Source: an uncultured Collinsella sp.
Lineage (GTDB): Bacteria; Actinomycetota; Coriobacteriia; Coriobacteriales; Coriobacteriaceae
Direction of reading: 5' to 3'
Length of the DNA stretch: 7,677 bases
Assembly: GCA_902475825.1 (NCBI GenBank)
Contig: CABSBA010000073.1
Span: forward strand, 1 to 7,677
Shown: positions 6,313 through 7,677 of the stretch, one piece after another
Position numbering within the stretch: the first letter of the stretch is position 1
Layout of the letters: every line of letters begins with the position of its first letter
Notes under the pieces: generated by a model
Told to the model about the DNA's origin: nothing
Database searches by the model: none
Seen by the model: the letters and a program-made list of their open reading frames with translations, nothing else
Program-made: the position numbers and the translations under genes

Positions 6313-7530
6313 GTGTCTATGCGTACCGATGATTTTGACTACAACCTTCCTGAGGAACTGATCGCCCAGGCGCCTGCCGAGCCGCGTGACTCCTGCCGTC
6401 TGCTGGTGGTGGATCGCAAGGGCTCCCAGGCGGGAACGCCGCTGGAGCACGGCGGTACCGTTGAGCACCGTATCTTCCGCGATATCATCGACTATATCGA
6501 GCCAGGCGATGTGCTCGTCATCAACAAGACGCGCGTGATGCCGGCCCGCCTGATCGGTCGCAAAGCCGGCTCGGGTGGCGTGGTCGAGACGCTGCTGCTC
6601 AAGCGCCGCGAAGATGTTGACCCGCTGGGTCACGTTTGGGAGTGCCTGGTCAAGCCGGGCAAGCGTCTTAAGCCCGGTGCTCAGATTGAGTATCGCGCCG
6701 GTGGCGCCCATGCGCCCGAGGGGGCTCCCGTGGTGCTGACAGCCGAGGTTGTCGACTTTGTCACTGATAGCCGCGGTGGCCGCCTGGTGCGCTTTGAGCC
6801 GGCCGGGTGCAATGCCGCCGGCGACCCGCGCACGCTCGACGAGGCCATCCATGCTGCCGGCCACGTGCCGCTGCCGCCCTACATTACCGATTACGAGGGA
6901 GATCCCGAGAAGTACCAGACCGTTTACGCCATGAAGGAGGAGCACTCGGCTGCCGCTCCCACGGCGGGCCTACACTTTACCCCCGAGCTCATGGCCGCTA
7001 TCGAGGCCAAGGGTGCGAAGTTTGCCGCCGTTGAGCTCGAGGTGGGCATCGACACCTTCCGCTTGGTTGAGGAGGACGACCCTACGCAGCACGTCATGCA
7101 CACCGAGCGCTACCACGTGTCGCAGGAAGTTGTCGACGCCGTGCATAAGGCGAAGGCCAAGGGGCACCGCGTAATCGCCGTCGGCACCACCGCAGTGCGT
7201 TCGCTCGAGAGTGCGTTCGAAGCGGAGGCGCCGGTGTCCGATCCGGCTGTGACGGCGCGCTATTTTGAGGGTCGCGAGGACGGCGCTGACACGCTCGGCC
7301 GCGGCGATATTGTGGTGCGCGAGAACGCGACAACGCAGCTCTACCTCATGCCCGGCTCGACCTATCACGTGGTCGACGCACTGATCACTAACTTCCACGT
7401 GCCGCGCTCCACGCTCATGATGCTCGTGAGCGCACTTGCCACCCGCGATCAGATCATGGATGCCTACGCCGCTGCTATCGAAGAGCGTTACCGCTTCTTC
7501 AGCTTTGGCGACGCCATGCTCATCTTGTAG
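6313..7530 (+). CDS. queA: S-adenosylmethionine:tRNA ribosyltransferase-isomerase QueA
   Basis: QueA moves the ribosyl part of S-adenosylmethionine onto preQ1 at tRNA position 34 and isomerises it to epoxycyclopentanediol, forming epoxyqueuosine. The 405-aa protein opens with DFDYNLPEELIAQAPAEPRD (7-26). It contains GDVLVINKTRVMPARLIG (65-82), GHVPLPPYI (183-191), AAAPTAGLHFT (213-223), ELEVGIDTFR (241-250), GTTAVRSLES (291-300), TNFHVPRSTLMMLVSA (359-374) and ERYRFFSFGDAMLI (391-404), all family hallmarks. It is longer than the usual 340-360 residues because of extra loops, chiefly about 301-338 between the VRSLES and LYLMPG segments and a shorter one near 37-50. The usual GS before AAPTAGLHF is HS here. 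The GTG at 6313 is the start favoured by the ribosome site. It works directly before QueH; preQ1 supply and Tgt are not in this window. Confidence 0.96.
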   Translation: MSMRTDDFDYNLPEELIAQAPAEPRDSCRLLVVDRKGSQAGTPLEHGGTVEHRIFRDIIDYIEPGDVLVINKTRVMPARLIGRKAGSGGVVETLLLKRREDVDPLGHVWECLVKPGKRLKPGAQIEYRAGGAHAPEGAPVVLTAEVVDFVTDSRGGRLVRFEPAGCNAAGDPRTLDEAIHAAGHVPLPPYITDYEGDPEKYQTVYAMKEEHSAAAPTAGLHFTPELMAAIEAKGAKFAAVELEVGIDTFRLVEEDDPTQHVMHTERYHVSQEVVDAVHKAKAKGHRVIAVGTTAVRSLESAFEAEAPVSDPAVTARYFEGREDGADTLGRGDIVVRENATTQLYLMPGSTYHVVDALITNFHVPRSTLMMLVSALATRDQIMDAYAAAIEERYRFFSFGDAMLIL

Positions 7531-7558
7531 TTACGCGGTTCTACGAACCGCGTAACTA
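7528..7558. terminator. Perfect stem-loop overlapping the queA stop, candidate terminator
   Basis: Bases 7528-7541 (tagttacgcggttc) and 7545-7558 are perfect reverse complements, a 14-bp stem with a 3-base loop (tac). The first three bases are the TAG stop codon of queA. Neither strand has a T-tract after the stem, so it is not a classic intrinsic terminator. It may end transcripts with help, protect the 3' end or be a protein-binding palindrome. If a minus-strand gene ends at 7597, it lies in the convergent gap of both. Confidence 0.5.
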
Positions 7559-7569
7559 GTCGACGCTGC

Positions 7570-7667
7570 AAACGCCCCTAAGCGGCAATCTGACGTTCAA
7601 TCGTCGGGCATGACCAGAAGGTCAATGCCCTCCTCTTTCACGTCACCTTGCTCGCTTAGGGGCGTTT
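7570..7667 (+). repeat. Large inverted repeat with nested structure, candidate terminator or structured RNA
   Basis: Bases 7570-7584 (aaacgcccctaagcg) and 7653-7667 are perfect reverse complements (15 bp), enclosing 68 bases. Inside, 7606-7615 pairs with 7620-7630 (GGGCAT-GACC, loop agaa, one bulged A at 7624). TGACGT (7591-7596) can pair with ACGTCA (7640-7645), or GACG with CGTC at 7602-7605. On the plus strand the right arm ends in TTTT (7665-7668) paired to AAA, like the A/U-flanked stem of an intrinsic terminator, but with an unusually long structured loop. Confidence 0.5.
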
Positions 7668-7677
7668 TCGCTGTCCG
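7597..7677 (-). CDS. C-terminal end of a minus-strand gene (partial)
   Basis: From the right edge the minus strand reads 26 codons in one open frame and stops with TGA at 7597-7599. The peptide ends in VKEEGIDLLVMPDD, preceded by TPLSEQGD. The composition (acidic, with a short hydrophobic strand, ending in charged residues) is like a real protein end, and the codons are GC-ending. The other two minus frames have stops in this stretch, and the opposite strand reads Ser/Arg-rich and unconvincing. Too little is present to name the product. It would converge on queA, with 66 bases between the stop codons. Confidence 0.45.
   Translation of the reverse strand, partial: RTAKTPLSEQGDVKEEGIDLLVMPDD

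Noticed and set aside
7610..7677. A plus-strand open frame starting at ATG 7610 at the right edge
   Set aside because: It reads Ser/Arg-rich, has no ribosome site and is opposite a more protein-like minus-strand frame.

Overview
The window is G+C-rich, densely coded bacterial DNA made up mostly of housekeeping and RNA-modification genes. Protein style, codon use and gene set best suggest a Coriobacteriia-type actinobacterium such as Collinsella or a relative. The clues are a divergent MetRS-like ligase I also remember from Clostridia, a QueA-QueH pair and GC-ending codons. This assignment comes from recognition, not a search. I see no prophage, transposon, CRISPR array, tRNA or rRNA.

Layout, left to right. 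Bases 2-34 may be the last codons of a plus-strand gene that enters the window. A minus-strand intrinsic terminator (about 96-132) closes a 363-aa TIM-barrel-like protein of unknown function (143-1234, minus). A short plus-strand gene (1427-1597) encodes a 56-aa single-pass membrane protein. It converges on a minus-strand pair: a divergent methionyl-tRNA-synthetase-like ligase (2785-4935), followed 59 bases downstream by an RsmB/NOP-type RNA cytosine methyltransferase (1622-2725). These two are probably co-transcribed.

A divergent intergenic region of about 130 bases (4936-5067) appears to hold promoters for both directions. The plus side runs through a DUF3267-type membrane zincin (5068-5637, apparently leaderless), queH (5667-6248) and queA (6313-7530). 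QueA and QueH carry out the last two steps of tRNA queuosine synthesis: QueA makes epoxyqueuosine and QueH reduces it. queA also seems to have its own promoter.

After queA come a perfect 14-bp stem-loop overlapping its stop codon and a second, larger 15-bp inverted repeat enclosing further nested structure. The end of a probable minus-strand gene (7597 to the right edge) overlaps this second element.

Almost everything here fits known families. The points most worth a second look are the altered catalytic motifs of the MetRS-like protein, the unexplained structure downstream of queA, the predicted leaderless transcript and the unannotated-size membrane protein.
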